Source: Ekhidna sp. (GTDB lineage Bacteria; Bacteroidota; Bacteroidia; Cytophagales; Cyclobacteriaceae). Taken from it: DNA of 9,539 nucleotides. Each line of letters opens with the position of its first letter. The first letter of the stretch is position 1. The notes beneath the pieces were generated by a model that saw nothing but the letters and a program-made list of their open reading frames with translations, did no database searches and was not told the origin of the DNA. This document shows, piece by piece, positions 1 to 6,445 of the stretch. The position numbers and the translations under genes were made by a program. Location of the stretch: assembly GCA_028821635.1 (NCBI GenBank), contig JAPPDO010000149.1, positions 1-9,539 on the forward strand. The letters run 5' to 3'.

Positions 1-2
1 CT

Positions 3-335
3 TTTCTATTCTTTGCTCAAGGTCAAAACACAAGAAATGTCTCCCCGGTAAAGCCGCCGCCTAAGCCTCAGTATCAGCCGGAGAAGAAGACTCCGTTTGG
101 ATTTTTAAAAAAAGATAAGGCTATCTCCTACAAGACTTATGAAGAAGAGACAGCGGCTTTCAGAAAAAAAGTAAGCAAAGCCTACAAGGAAAACGCAAAG
201 GCCGAGCAGAGGGCTGAGAAAGTAAAAAAGAAAGAAGCCAAGAAGGGGGAGAAGTTTCACGGACACAGACGGCCACCAAAAAAACGCCCGCCAGGCAAAC
301 AAAAATTTTGTAGAGTGTGCCGGATTAAGCACTGA
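3..335 (+). CDS. Small basic secreted protein, 5' end missing
   Basis: An open frame runs from the left edge to a TGA, giving 110 visible residues; the start lies outside the window. The first residues (LFFAQGQN) look like the end of a signal peptide with a cleavage site after Ala, so the protein is probably exported. A proline-rich stretch follows (about residues 14-26), then a highly charged, Lys/Glu-rich, probably helical middle, and a Pro/Arg/Lys tail ending CRVCRIKH. That end holds a C-x2-C-x3-H arrangement that could bind a metal or form a disulfide, but this is inference. I do not recognise a named family. It has no visible partner on the right: the next gene is convergent. The long frame on the opposite strand is hydrophobic because it is the complement of Lys-rich codons. 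Confidence 0.65.
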   Translation, partial: FLFFAQGQNTRNVSPVKPPPKPQYQPEKKTPFGFLKKDKAISYKTYEEETAAFRKKVSKAYKENAKAEQRAEKVKKKEAKKGEKFHGHRRPPKKRPPGKQKFCRVCRIKH

Positions 336-384
336 TACGCTAGTCATCTGAATCCGGTGAGATCACAAAGACAGAAGTATCGGG

Positions 385-552
385 CTAACGCTGCTTAGAT
401 AATCCGTTTGTATCCATTCTCGTCTCAAGTTCTTTGATTTTGTTGTAGATCACATCAAGTTCATCTTCTGTCACTTCCTCCAGTTCTTTGAATGCCTGCT
501 CCAGAAAAATAGAATGCTCTCTCAAAAACTTAAGCTTTGCTTCCGTAATCAT
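385..552 (-). CDS. Hypothetical 55-residue helical protein
   Basis: This minus-strand ORF has an ATG at 552-550 and a TAG at 387-385. The product begins MITEAKLKFLREHS and is rich in Glu, Lys and Leu with regular hydrophobic spacing (about residues 15-45), so it is probably a single helical hairpin or short coiled coil. There is no signal peptide or membrane segment. The start lies only 2 nt after the stop of the preceding 38-codon ORF (TAA-GA-ATG), which suggests translational coupling, or less likely one gene split by a frameshift. No clear Shine-Dalgarno is seen, which is usual in Bacteroidota. I do not recognise a family. The evidence is reading frame, composition and tight spacing only. 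Confidence 0.5.
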   Translation of the reverse strand: MITEAKLKFLREHSIFLEQAFKELEEVTEDELDVIYNKIKELETRMDTNGLSKQR

Positions 553-554
553 TC

Positions 555-671
555 TTAGCTGTCTGATTTTTTATCTATTTCTTCTATGGTCATAACTTTA
601 GAACGTTTCAGGTTAAAGATAGTTTGCAGCATCATAAAAGCAAAAAAATCTTTTTCACGTAAAAAACTCAT
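555..671 (-). CDS. Hypothetical 38-residue protein
   Basis: A very small minus-strand ORF, ATG at 671-669 and TAA at 557-555. It starts MSFLREKDFFAF, is hydrophobic in the middle (FFAFMMLQTIF) and charged at the end. The frame extends upstream only to a TGA about nine codons before the ATG, so a slightly longer product from a non-ATG start is possible. It sits 3' of the terminator of the lipoprotein gene on the same strand and 2 nt before the 55-residue ORF, so the two may form a mini-operon. The function is unknown. At this length chance cannot be ruled out; tight coupling to the next ORF is the main support. Confidence 0.35.
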   Translation of the reverse strand: MSFLREKDFFAFMMLQTIFNLKRSKVMTIEEIDKKSDS

Positions 672-702
672 GGTGCTACGAAATATATATCTTCAGAGCA
701 AT

Positions 703-728
703 AAAAAAAGCGGCTCTGAGCCGCTTTT
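703..728 (-). terminator. Intrinsic terminator after the lipoprotein gene
   Basis: Perfect inverted repeat with arms AAAAGCGGCTC (706-716) and GAGCCGCTTTT (718-728), GC-rich at the tip. Read on the minus strand, the stem is followed by seven T residues (complement of 703-709). It lies 21 bp beyond the stop of the lipoprotein gene, as expected of a Rho-independent terminator. The plus-strand side also has a broken T run (TTTTCTTTT), so it could act in both directions, but no plus-strand gene ends close upstream. Confidence 0.85.
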
Positions 729-748
729 CTTTTGCTTAGACCTGTGAA

Positions 749-1228
749 TTACTTCTTCAGGTTGAACGTCCATTGCTCACCACGAATTCCAGCAACTCTG
801 GCTGCTGGATCAGGGATACTAAATTGGAGTACCACTGTGCTCTCTGCTATGACTGCTGTTATTTTAGTCTTATCGCTTCGAGTAATCTGATCTCCTTGAT
901 CATTATCAAATGTCCAAGAACCGGAAGCCGGCCATACCCCTTCTTCGTAAGCATCAGATGTGCCAGCCGCAGTGTAGTTGCCTCCTTCTTTAGTAGCACC
1001 ACTAATGGTTAGCCTAAAACCAGACCAATCGCCCGCTGCCGCATCTGTACCAAACTTTACACCTTTACCTTGTGCGTCATCTACAGTCCATGTGCCATTT
1101 AGTAATGCTGCGTTTGTTTCAGCACCAGTCTTCGGCTTAGGTCCGTCATCCTTCTTACCACATGACGTAAGAAAGACCAGAGTAGCAAATGCCAGTCCAA
1201 TAAATAATAAATTCAATAGTTTTTTCAT
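749..1228 (-). CDS. Surface lipoprotein, small beta-sheet domain
   Basis: 159 residues starting at the ATG at 1228. The longer frame back to 1267 adds 13 residues before a classical signal peptide and reaches into the promoter, so it is rejected. Residues 1-22 form a lipoprotein signal (MKK, hydrophobic core to FL) with lipobox LTSC and lipidated Cys23. The next residues, GKKDD, match the Lys-Asp/Glu surface-export signal described for Bacteroidota lipoproteins, so the mature protein probably sits on the outer face of the outer membrane. The body alternates hydrophobic and polar residues with GTWTVDD near residue 45, SGSWTFDND and a final EQWTFNL, typical of lipocalin-like or other small beta-barrel proteins. 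This is inference from pattern; I do not recognise the exact family. It has its own promoter and terminator, so it is probably monocistronic. Confidence 0.85.
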   Translation of the reverse strand: MKKLLNLLFIGLAFATLVFLTSCGKKDDGPKPKTGAETNAALLNGTWTVDDAQGKGVKFGTDAAAGDWSGFRLTISGATKEGGNYTAAGTSDAYEEGVWPASGSWTFDNDQGDQITRSDKTKITAVIAESTVVLQFSIPDPAARVAGIRGEQWTFNLKK

Positions 1229-1264
1229 GATGTTGTGTGTTATAATTTTAATGATTTTAAAGTT

Positions 1265-1296
1265 CAAAGGTATAACCTTTTTTATTATCCAACAAA
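1265..1296 (-). promoter_or_regulatory. Bacteroidota-type promoter of the lipoprotein gene
   Basis: Read on the minus strand, TTTG (1296-1293), a 20-nt spacer, and TACCTTTG (1272-1265) match the Bacteroidota primary sigma factor consensus (-33 TTTG, -7 TAnnTTTG) with no mismatch. The transcript would begin near 1258-1260, leaving a leader of about 30 nt before the ATG at 1228. Surrounding DNA is AT-rich. Confidence 0.7.
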
Positions 1297-1341
1297 TAAA
1301 ACTAAATATTTATAAATAAATTATGCACCAAGTCCGTTTTT

Positions 1342-1923
1342 TTACAAATTTATTTTTAACGGACATCCGGAAATTTCAGTTTTATCATTAGAAGCGAGCA
1401 CAAAAATACTTTCAAGTTGTTGAATTTCCTCCTCCCACCAGGCAAATCCTTCTTCATCAAGATTTGCGGTGGGCTCATCCATAAAAACTATTTCATTTTT
1501 GAAATAGAACGCTGTTATCAACTTAGCACGTTGTTTCATTCCTGTGGAGAAATCTGACATAAACTGATCAAGCGGCAGGGAGGCCTTCTGAGCCATCTCA
1601 TTGATGTTTATCAGTGCTTTTTTGAAGTGGGCATGAAAGGATAAAAATTCTCTCAGGGTCATTTCTTCTATTATTTCTGTATATGGCCCAACGTAAGCAG
1701 CATTTAGTTCTGCAATAGCCGCTTTTTTATTACCACACGTTACGGTTCCCTCTGAGGGGGTCAGGTAGCCGCTCAAAATTTGCAAAAGAGTAGATTTTCC
1801 GGAACCATTCTTTCCTGTTAATGCGGCCCTAGCATCTTCAACAATCTCAAAATTCAGGTTTCTAAAAACCCAATTTTGCCCATATCTTTTCCCAATAGCA
1901 TTAGCACGTATGTTCAAGGCCAT
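1342..1923 (-). CDS. ABC-type ATPase subunit with non-canonical Q- and H-loops
   Basis: 193 residues, a single nucleotide-binding domain of slightly short length. Walker A is GKNGSGKST (37-45), the signature is FSTGMKQR (125-132), Walker B is IVFMDE (145-150, general base Glu150) and the D-loop is NLDEEG. The usual Q-loop glutamine is absent: the region reads YVGPYTE (77-83). The H-switch position is Asn (ASND, 177-180) instead of His. Related small Bacteroidota ATPases, as I remember them, carry a similar PY motif, so this may be a subfamily trait and not damage. No permease is adjacent, so transport is not demonstrated; it could pair with a distant membrane protein or act on another machine. 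It is divergent from porX across a 173-bp gap. The stop overlaps a 7-bp inverted repeat (1332-1338/1358-1364). Confidence 0.85.
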   Translation of the reverse strand: MALNIRANAIGKRYGQNWVFRNLNFEIVEDARAALTGKNGSGKSTLLQILSGYLTPSEGTVTCGNKKAAIAELNAAYVGPYTEIIEEMTLREFLSFHAHFKKALININEMAQKASLPLDQFMSDFSTGMKQRAKLITAFYFKNEIVFMDEPTANLDEEGFAWWEEEIQQLESIFVLASNDKTEISGCPLKINL

Positions 1924-2096
1924 TTAGTTGATTTCGATGAACGTAATGTATCTTATTTTTCACTTTAATCGCTGGAAGTCAAGCGGATTGATAATATCAG
2001 ATAAGAGATTATTGAGGGTATTTTTGAATCCGTCAACCGGATTGTTCAAGGTTTTTCTTTGGTTCAAGGGATTAAGTGATTTATTTAGCAATAATT
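1924..2096. promoter_or_regulatory. Divergent intergenic region before porX
   Basis: A 173-bp gap between the ABC ATPase gene and porX, which point away from each other, so it should hold both promoters. TATTTTTG at 2019-2026 fits the -7 TAnnTTTG element on the plus strand, but no TTG lies at the right distance upstream, so this is a weak candidate. Just after it is a 6-bp inverted repeat, AATCCG (2027-2032) and CGGATT (2038-2043), and then two direct copies of GTTCAAGG (2044-2051, 2062-2069) 18 bp apart. These lie in the expected porX leader and could be an operator; nothing here proves it. Confidence 0.4.
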
Positions 2097-3647
2097 ATGC
2101 AGCAATATAAAATCTTGTGGGCAGACGATGAGATAGAATTGTTAAAGCCACACATCTTATTTATTGAACAAAAGGGCTATGATCTTACTCCGGTAAACAG
2201 TGGAGCTGATGCGCTTGAAGAAATTGATCATAATCATTTTGATATTGTCTTTCTTGATGAGAATATGCCGGGTATGAGCGGGCTTGAAACGCTAAATTAT
2301 ATCAAATCTACCCATCCGAATCTGCCGGTTGTGATGATCACTAAAAGCGAGGAGGAGGAGATTATGGATGAGGCCATTGGGGCTAAAATTGCCGATTATT
2401 TGATAAAACCACTAAATCCAAATCAAATATTACTATCCGTAAAGAAGATTCTGGAAAATAAACGCATTATCTCTGAAAAGACGAATTTAAACTATCAGAA
2501 GGAGTTTCAAAGACTTTCTATGGAGGTAATGGAAGCTGAGAATCACAAGGATTGGGCAGAAATATATAGAAAACTGATCCATTGGGAATTGGAGATAGAT
2601 GATACCGAAGACAGGAGTATGGCGGAGGTATTGAACACTCAGAAAATTGAGGCAGATAGCAATTTTTCTGATTTTATCATTAAAAACTATGAGCGTTGGA
2701 TTAGCGATCCGGATGCTGACAGGCCGTTGCTGTCTCACCGTGTAATCAGAAACAAGCTATTTCCCTTAATGCAAGATGAGCCGGTTTTTTTGATTGTTGT
2801 TGATAATTTGAGGTTTGATCAATGGAAAACCATTGAACCTGATATTGCTGAACTCTTTTCCATAGAATCAGAAGAGCTTTATTATGCCATCCTCCCCACC
2901 ACCACCGCCTACGCTAGAAATGCTTTGTTTGCAGGATGCACACCTCTCGAAATAGCAAGTCGTTTTCCTGACCTTTGGGTTGATGAGGAGGAAGATGGCA
3001 AAAAGAATCAGTTTGAAGCGGAGCTTTTAGAATCTAATCTCACAAGAAATAGAATAAAAGAATCCTTCTCTTATCACAAAATTTTAAAGTCCGACGAAGG
3101 TAAGCAGCTATGTGAAAACATTTTAAATCTTATGACAAATGGATTGAACGCAGTTGTGTTCAACTTTGTAGATATGCTTTCACACGCCAGGACGGATATG
3201 CCAATGATTCGAGAGTTGGCCCCTGACGAGTCCGCCTATCGTTCTATCACAAAATCATGGTTTACACATTCTTCATTGTATGAACTGTTGAAGATTTTAG
3301 CGAGCCAAAAAGTTAAGGTGGCGATTACCACAGATCATGGGACAATTCGGGTAAATAAAGTGCAGAAAATTGCAGGCGATCGAAAAACCAGCACCAATCT
3401 CAGGTATAAAGCAGGGAAAAGCCTGTCTTTCGATGAGAAAGAGGTTTATTTCCACAGAAATGCAGAAAAAATAGGATTACCCAAATCCCACGTAAGTACC
3501 ACATTTGCTTTTGCATTGGATGATCATTTCTTTGCCTATCCTAATAACTTCAATCACTATGCGAGACATTATAAAAACACCTTTCAGCATGGCGGCATAT
3601 CCATGGAAGAGATGCTAATCCCATTTGTGGTGTTAGGCACTAAATGA
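2097..3647 (+). CDS. porX: PorX: response regulator with PglZ domain, T9SS control
   Basis: 516 residues from the ATG at 2097, close to the about 518 of Porphyromonas PorX. An upstream in-frame ATG at 2076 would add seven residues (MIYLAII) that are not expected before the family's start at MQ-YKILWADDE, so it is rejected. Residues 1-120 are a receiver: acidic pair Asp10/Asp11, phosphoacceptor Asp54 (FLDENMPG), Thr82 and Lys104. A helical linker follows. Residues about 225-516 form an alkaline phosphatase-like PglZ domain with probable metal and catalytic positions Asp236 (VVDNLR), the PTTT cluster at 267-270, Asp359/His363 (VDMLSH), Asp413/His414 (TTDHGT) and His498 (QHGG). PorX is phosphorylated by the PorY kinase and controls type IX secretion genes with SigP; its PglZ domain has been reported to hydrolyse cyclic oligonucleotides. 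It has no DNA-binding domain. porY is not in the window. The stop overlaps tsaE by ATGA. Confidence 0.95.
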   Translation: MQQYKILWADDEIELLKPHILFIEQKGYDLTPVNSGADALEEIDHNHFDIVFLDENMPGMSGLETLNYIKSTHPNLPVVMITKSEEEEIMDEAIGAKIADYLIKPLNPNQILLSVKKILENKRIISEKTNLNYQKEFQRLSMEVMEAENHKDWAEIYRKLIHWELEIDDTEDRSMAEVLNTQKIEADSNFSDFIIKNYERWISDPDADRPLLSHRVIRNKLFPLMQDEPVFLIVVDNLRFDQWKTIEPDIAELFSIESEELYYAILPTTTAYARNALFAGCTPLEIASRFPDLWVDEEEDGKKNQFEAELLESNLTRNRIKESFSYHKILKSDEGKQLCENILNLMTNGLNAVVFNFVDMLSHARTDMPMIRELAPDESAYRSITKSWFTHSSLYELLKILASQKVKVAITTDHGTIRVNKVQKIAGDRKTSTNLRYKAGKSLSFDEKEVYFHRNAEKIGLPKSHVSTTFAFALDDHFFAYPNNFNHYARHYKNTFQHGGISMEEMLIPFVVLGTK

Positions 3648-4063
3648 ATGTTCCAAGCTATACTAAAGCAGACCTCCAAGCGATTGCAAGGAGGTTAATT
3701 TTAAACTTTAAAGAACTAAACGTTTGGTGCTTTTACGCAGAAATGGGATCCGGTAAAACTACTCTGATTAAAGAAATCGGCAGAGAGTTGCTTGTTATTG
3801 ATGAGGTGAGTTCACCCACATTTTCAATTATAAACGAGTATGAGAGTAAAAAAAAAGGGGCTATTTATCACTTTGATTGCTATCGACTAAAGAGTATGGA
3901 AGAGGCTATTGATATCGGGATTGAAGATTACCTCTACTCAGGAAAACTTTGTCTGATAGAATGGCCGGAATTGATCGTGCCATTGTTACCTGAAAATTTC
4001 CTGAAAATAAACCTTAACTTAGTAGGTGATAATGCCCGATCACTAACCGCAGAACCTAAATGA
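3644..4063 (+). CDS. tsaE: TsaE, ATPase of tRNA t6A37 synthesis
   Basis: 139 residues, a normal length for this family. The protein binds the TsaB-TsaD complex and uses ATP to reset it during threonylcarbamoylation of A37 in ANN-decoding tRNAs, in the cytoplasm. Visible features are a Walker A EMGSGKTT (33-40, Lys38), the TsaE hallmark SPTFSIINEY, HFDCYRL, GIEDYL, and the Walker B-like LIEWPE. The Gly usually found just before the Walker A acidic residue is Ala32, a mild change. Its ATG overlaps the porX stop and its own stop overlaps the next start (ATGA in both cases), so the three genes are almost certainly co-translated. tsaB and tsaD are not in the window. Confidence 0.93.
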   Translation: MNVPSYTKADLQAIARRLILNFKELNVWCFYAEMGSGKTTLIKEIGRELLVIDEVSSPTFSIINEYESKKKGAIYHFDCYRLKSMEEAIDIGIEDYLYSGKLCLIEWPELIVPLLPENFLKINLNLVGDNARSLTAEPK

Positions 4064-5286
4064 ATGACATCTCAAAACCCGGATTTGCCCAACTCGCTAA
4101 AGAACAGCGTCTTTATCCGCAGGAAGTTCCAATTAAAATAAGTAAGAAACCAAATGCTTTACAGGTTGGAGTCCCACGAGAGACTGCAAAGCAGGAGAAG
4201 CGAGTTCCCCTCAAGCCGGCTTCCGTTGGAGTGTTGGTGGCGAGTGGACATGAGATTGTAATCCAGAGTGAAGCAGGTCTCCCGTCCAACTTTTCTGATC
4301 AGGAGTACAGTGAAGCCGGGGCTCGAATAGTCTACAGTTCTAAAGAGGTATTTGAATGCAGCACCCTACTAAAAGTAGAGCCCCCCTCTTTAAGCGAAAT
4401 AGCATTAATGAAGCCCGGGAGTACGCTGCTCTCCGCATTTCAGGTCGGAAAACAAAGGGTAGCGTATCTCCATGCAATCAATAAGAAAAAGCTGATTGCG
4501 ATAGGATATGAGTTTATCCAAGACAATGAGGGTGGACTTCCACTGGTAAGGGTCATGAGTGAAATTGCAGGAAGTAATGTGATGATCATTGCTGCCGAAC
4601 ATCTAAGTAGTGCTAATAATGGCAGGGGTATTATCGTTGGAGGCATTACGGGGGTGCCTCCAACTAAAGTGATGATACTTGGCGCAGGCACTGTTGCCGA
4701 ATTTGCAGCAAAAGCAGCACGGGGTCATGGTACTGAAGTGCGCATCTTTGATGATAATATTTACAAAATGAGAAGACTAAAACATACGATTGGTCACGAA
4801 GTGTACACTTCTACATTTGATGCCTCACTGCTCGGCAAAGAGATAAGAGAGGCAGATGTCGTTGTGGGGGCAATATGGATGGAAAAGGGGAAAAGTAAAA
4901 TCATTATTAGTGAAGATATGGTGATGGACATGAAGCCGGGCTCAGTGATCATTGATGTAAGCATAGATCAGGGCGGCTGTATTGAAACTTCCGAGATGAC
5001 CAGCCATGACAATCCCGTATTTATAAAACATGGAGTAACACATTACTGTGTCCCAAACATTGCTTCAAGAGTTGCAAGGACGGCTTCTTTAGCAATCTCA
5101 AACATATTCATGCCAATACTACAAGAGGCAGGAGATGTGGGAGGTTTTGACGAAATGATCTATCTGAAGCCATGGTTGCAAAAAGGCGTTTATGCTTACA
5201 AGGGCGCACTCACCAACCTGGACATCGCAAAGCGATTCAACTTAGGCTACAAAGATTTGAGTCTTTTTATAGCTGCCAGGATTTAG
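4060..5286 (+). CDS. Alanine dehydrogenase-like protein, catalytic Lys/His replaced
   Basis: 408 residues; about 35 precede the point where typical 370-residue alanine dehydrogenases begin (here LQVGVPRET, about 34-42). The fold is plainly of the Ald / transhydrogenase alpha family: Arg48 (EKRVPLKP) matches Ald Arg15, the nucleotide loop is GAGTVAEFAAKAA (third Gly replaced by Ala), SIDQGGC keeps the Asp of Ald Asp270, and HYCVPN keeps Asn300. In an ungapped comparison with mycobacterial Ald as I remember it, LLKVEPP places Glu107 where catalytic Lys75 should be, and AFQVG places Gln128 where His96 should be. Alanine oxidation as in Ald is therefore doubtful, and ald is not used as a symbol. 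NAD binding is likely; the substrate is unknown. It is the last gene of the coupled porX-tsaE operon. Many annotations would call it simply alanine dehydrogenase. Confidence 0.85.
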   Translation: MNDISKPGFAQLAKEQRLYPQEVPIKISKKPNALQVGVPRETAKQEKRVPLKPASVGVLVASGHEIVIQSEAGLPSNFSDQEYSEAGARIVYSSKEVFECSTLLKVEPPSLSEIALMKPGSTLLSAFQVGKQRVAYLHAINKKKLIAIGYEFIQDNEGGLPLVRVMSEIAGSNVMIIAAEHLSSANNGRGIIVGGITGVPPTKVMILGAGTVAEFAAKAARGHGTEVRIFDDNIYKMRRLKHTIGHEVYTSTFDASLLGKEIREADVVVGAIWMEKGKSKIIISEDMVMDMKPGSVIIDVSIDQGGCIETSEMTSHDNPVFIKHGVTHYCVPNIASRVARTASLAISNIFMPILQEAGDVGGFDEMIYLKPWLQKGVYAYKGALTNLDIAKRFNLGYKDLSLFIAARI

Positions 5287-5476
5287 CCTCTGCTTTAGGG
5301 TTAATAAATGAGATTTTTTAGATATTTTCTCCGGATTTATTAAAGAACGTTTCATAAATCCGGATTGGTGATTCATTAACATTTGACATGATTGAGAAGG
5401 CGTATTGATTTTAATACTTCGGATGAAGCATCGTATATACCTCATAATTATTTTACATTGCAGTAAAGTAAGGAGT
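5287..5476. other. Junction between porX operon and R-M island
   Basis: A 190-bp gap without a supported gene; a TTG-started extension of the methyltransferase frame covers 5405-5476 but is probably not translated. It holds the 11-bp inverted repeat described separately and a TTGACA at 5383-5388 with no partner -10 at a normal distance. No TAnnTTTG element was found, so the promoter of the methyltransferase is not identified. Base composition turns AT-rich from here on. Confidence 0.4.
5330..5364. repeat. Perfect 11-bp inverted repeat
   Basis: Arms TCCGGATTTAT (5330-5340) and ATAAATCCGGA (5354-5364) are exact reverse complements around a 13-nt loop. It begins 44 bp after the Ald-like stop. 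Neither side carries a run of T after the stem in the right direction, so it is not a standard terminator. A transcript hairpin protecting the operon's 3' end, an operator for the methyltransferase, or an insertion-site remnant are all possible. Confidence 0.8.
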
Positions 5477-6445
5477 ATGCCAAACAAATCACATTTTAAT
5501 AGTGGACATTTTATAATAAATCAGCAGAAGAAGAATGGGCAAAGACACAGTGCTTCCATTGACCTATCAAATGTCAATGTTGAGAAAACTAAACATGTAC
5601 TATTTGTTCAAGATGCCGTTGAGGTTTTAAAGCAAATACCTGACTCATCAATTCAACTTGTTTTAATTGACCCTCCGTATAATTTAGATTTAGATTACTG
5701 GGATACTTTTGAGAATTACCTTGATTGGGCAAAAGATTGGTTAAACCAAATTTACAGAGTACTTTCCGACACAGGGAATTGTGTCATATTTGGTGGCTTC
5801 CAATTTCAAGACCTGAAAAAAGGAGATTTGCTGGAAATCCTACACTACACAAGACACTCAACAAGTCTGCGATTTATCAATTTAGTTATCTGGTATTATA
5901 AAAATGGAATGAGTGCGCACAGGTTTTTTGCAAATAGGCACGAAGAAGCCATCTGGCTATCAAAAACTAAAAAATACTACTTTGACCTAGATGCTGTAAG
6001 AATGCCGTATGATAAGGAAGTTAAAGAACTTTATAAGAGAGACAAAAGACTTAACCCTGAAAACATTGAAAAGGGGAAAAATCCAACCAATGTTTGGGAA
6101 ATAAATCGATTAAACGGAAATTCAAAAGAACGGGTTGGACATCCAACCCAAAAGCCAATAGAAATTATAAGAAGATTTATTCGTGGATTATCTTATCCCG
6201 GGTCTATTGTATTAGACTTTTTTGCGGGCTCCGGAACAACAGGGCGAGTAGCAATTGAGGAGAGCAGAAACTCAATTCTCGTTGATACAGATTCCAAACT
6301 TTATGAATACTTCAATTTACATTTATCCCAAATACATGGCAATATGTACGTAAAACCCTATGAAATAGAAAAAAATATTACGGTTAAAGAAGCTATGGAA
6401 TTAATTCAAAGCATCAAAAAATCTAAAATTCACAAAGTAGGATGA
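5477..6445 (+). CDS. Beta-class site-specific DNA methyltransferase (N6A or N4C)
   Basis: 322 residues from the ATG at 5477. It transfers methyl from S-adenosylmethionine to an amino group of adenine or cytosine in a specific site. The catalytic motif IV DPPY (65-68) comes first, then a variable region likely to read the target, VGHPTQKP, and finally the AdoMet-binding motif FAGSGTT (249-255); this order defines the beta class. No 5-methylcytosine (PCQ) motif is present. Start choice: AAGGAG abuts this ATG with only one base between, closer than ideal; a frame back to 5405 (TTG) or ATG 5423 would add a hydrophobic segment unlike the family, so 5477 is preferred without certainty. Its stop overlaps the ATG of a short truncated ORF, where a partner endonuclease would be expected. 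The gene may thus be an orphan survivor of a type II system. The recognition site cannot be read from sequence. Confidence 0.88.
   Translation: MPNKSHFNSGHFIINQQKKNGQRHSASIDLSNVNVEKTKHVLFVQDAVEVLKQIPDSSIQLVLIDPPYNLDLDYWDTFENYLDWAKDWLNQIYRVLSDTGNCVIFGGFQFQDLKKGDLLEILHYTRHSTSLRFINLVIWYYKNGMSAHRFFANRHEEAIWLSKTKKYYFDLDAVRMPYDKEVKELYKRDKRLNPENIEKGKNPTNVWEINRLNGNSKERVGHPTQKPIEIIRRFIRGLSYPGSIVLDFFAGSGTTGRVAIEESRNSILVDTDSKLYEYFNLHLSQIHGNMYVKPYEIEKNITVKEAMELIQSIKKSKIHKVG

Noticed and set aside
105..347. 80-codon minus-strand frame rich in Phe and Leu, resembling a membrane protein.
   Set aside because: It is the complement of the Lys/Glu-rich codons of the basic secreted protein, whose frame has a signal-peptide end and sensible composition.
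773..1319. Two plus-strand frames across the lipoprotein gene and its promoter.
   Set aside because: They are antisense to a lipoprotein with clear lipobox, promoter and terminator, and have no recognisable motifs.
1332..1364. 7-bp inverted repeat GTCCGTT/AACGGAC as a terminator of the ABC ATPase gene.
   Set aside because: The loop is 19 nt, the stem overlaps the stop codon, and no T run follows on the minus strand.
2097..3647. The PglZ domain plus a nearby N6-adenine methylase suggests a BREX/Pgl phage-defence system.
   Set aside because: The PglZ domain is fused to a receiver with a full phospho-site, which is PorX. No BrxC-like ATPase, BrxA/B, BrxL or full-size PglX is present, and the methylase protein carries its own nuclease and lies in a separate transcription unit.
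5383..5417. TTGACA and TAATAC as an E. coli-type promoter of the methyltransferase.
   Set aside because: The spacing is 23 bp, too long, and Bacteroidota primary promoters use a different consensus.
5242..5487. 81-codon minus-strand frame across the operon/island junction.
   Set aside because: It overlaps the end of the Ald-like gene and the inverted repeat, has no motif, and its composition does not look like a real protein.
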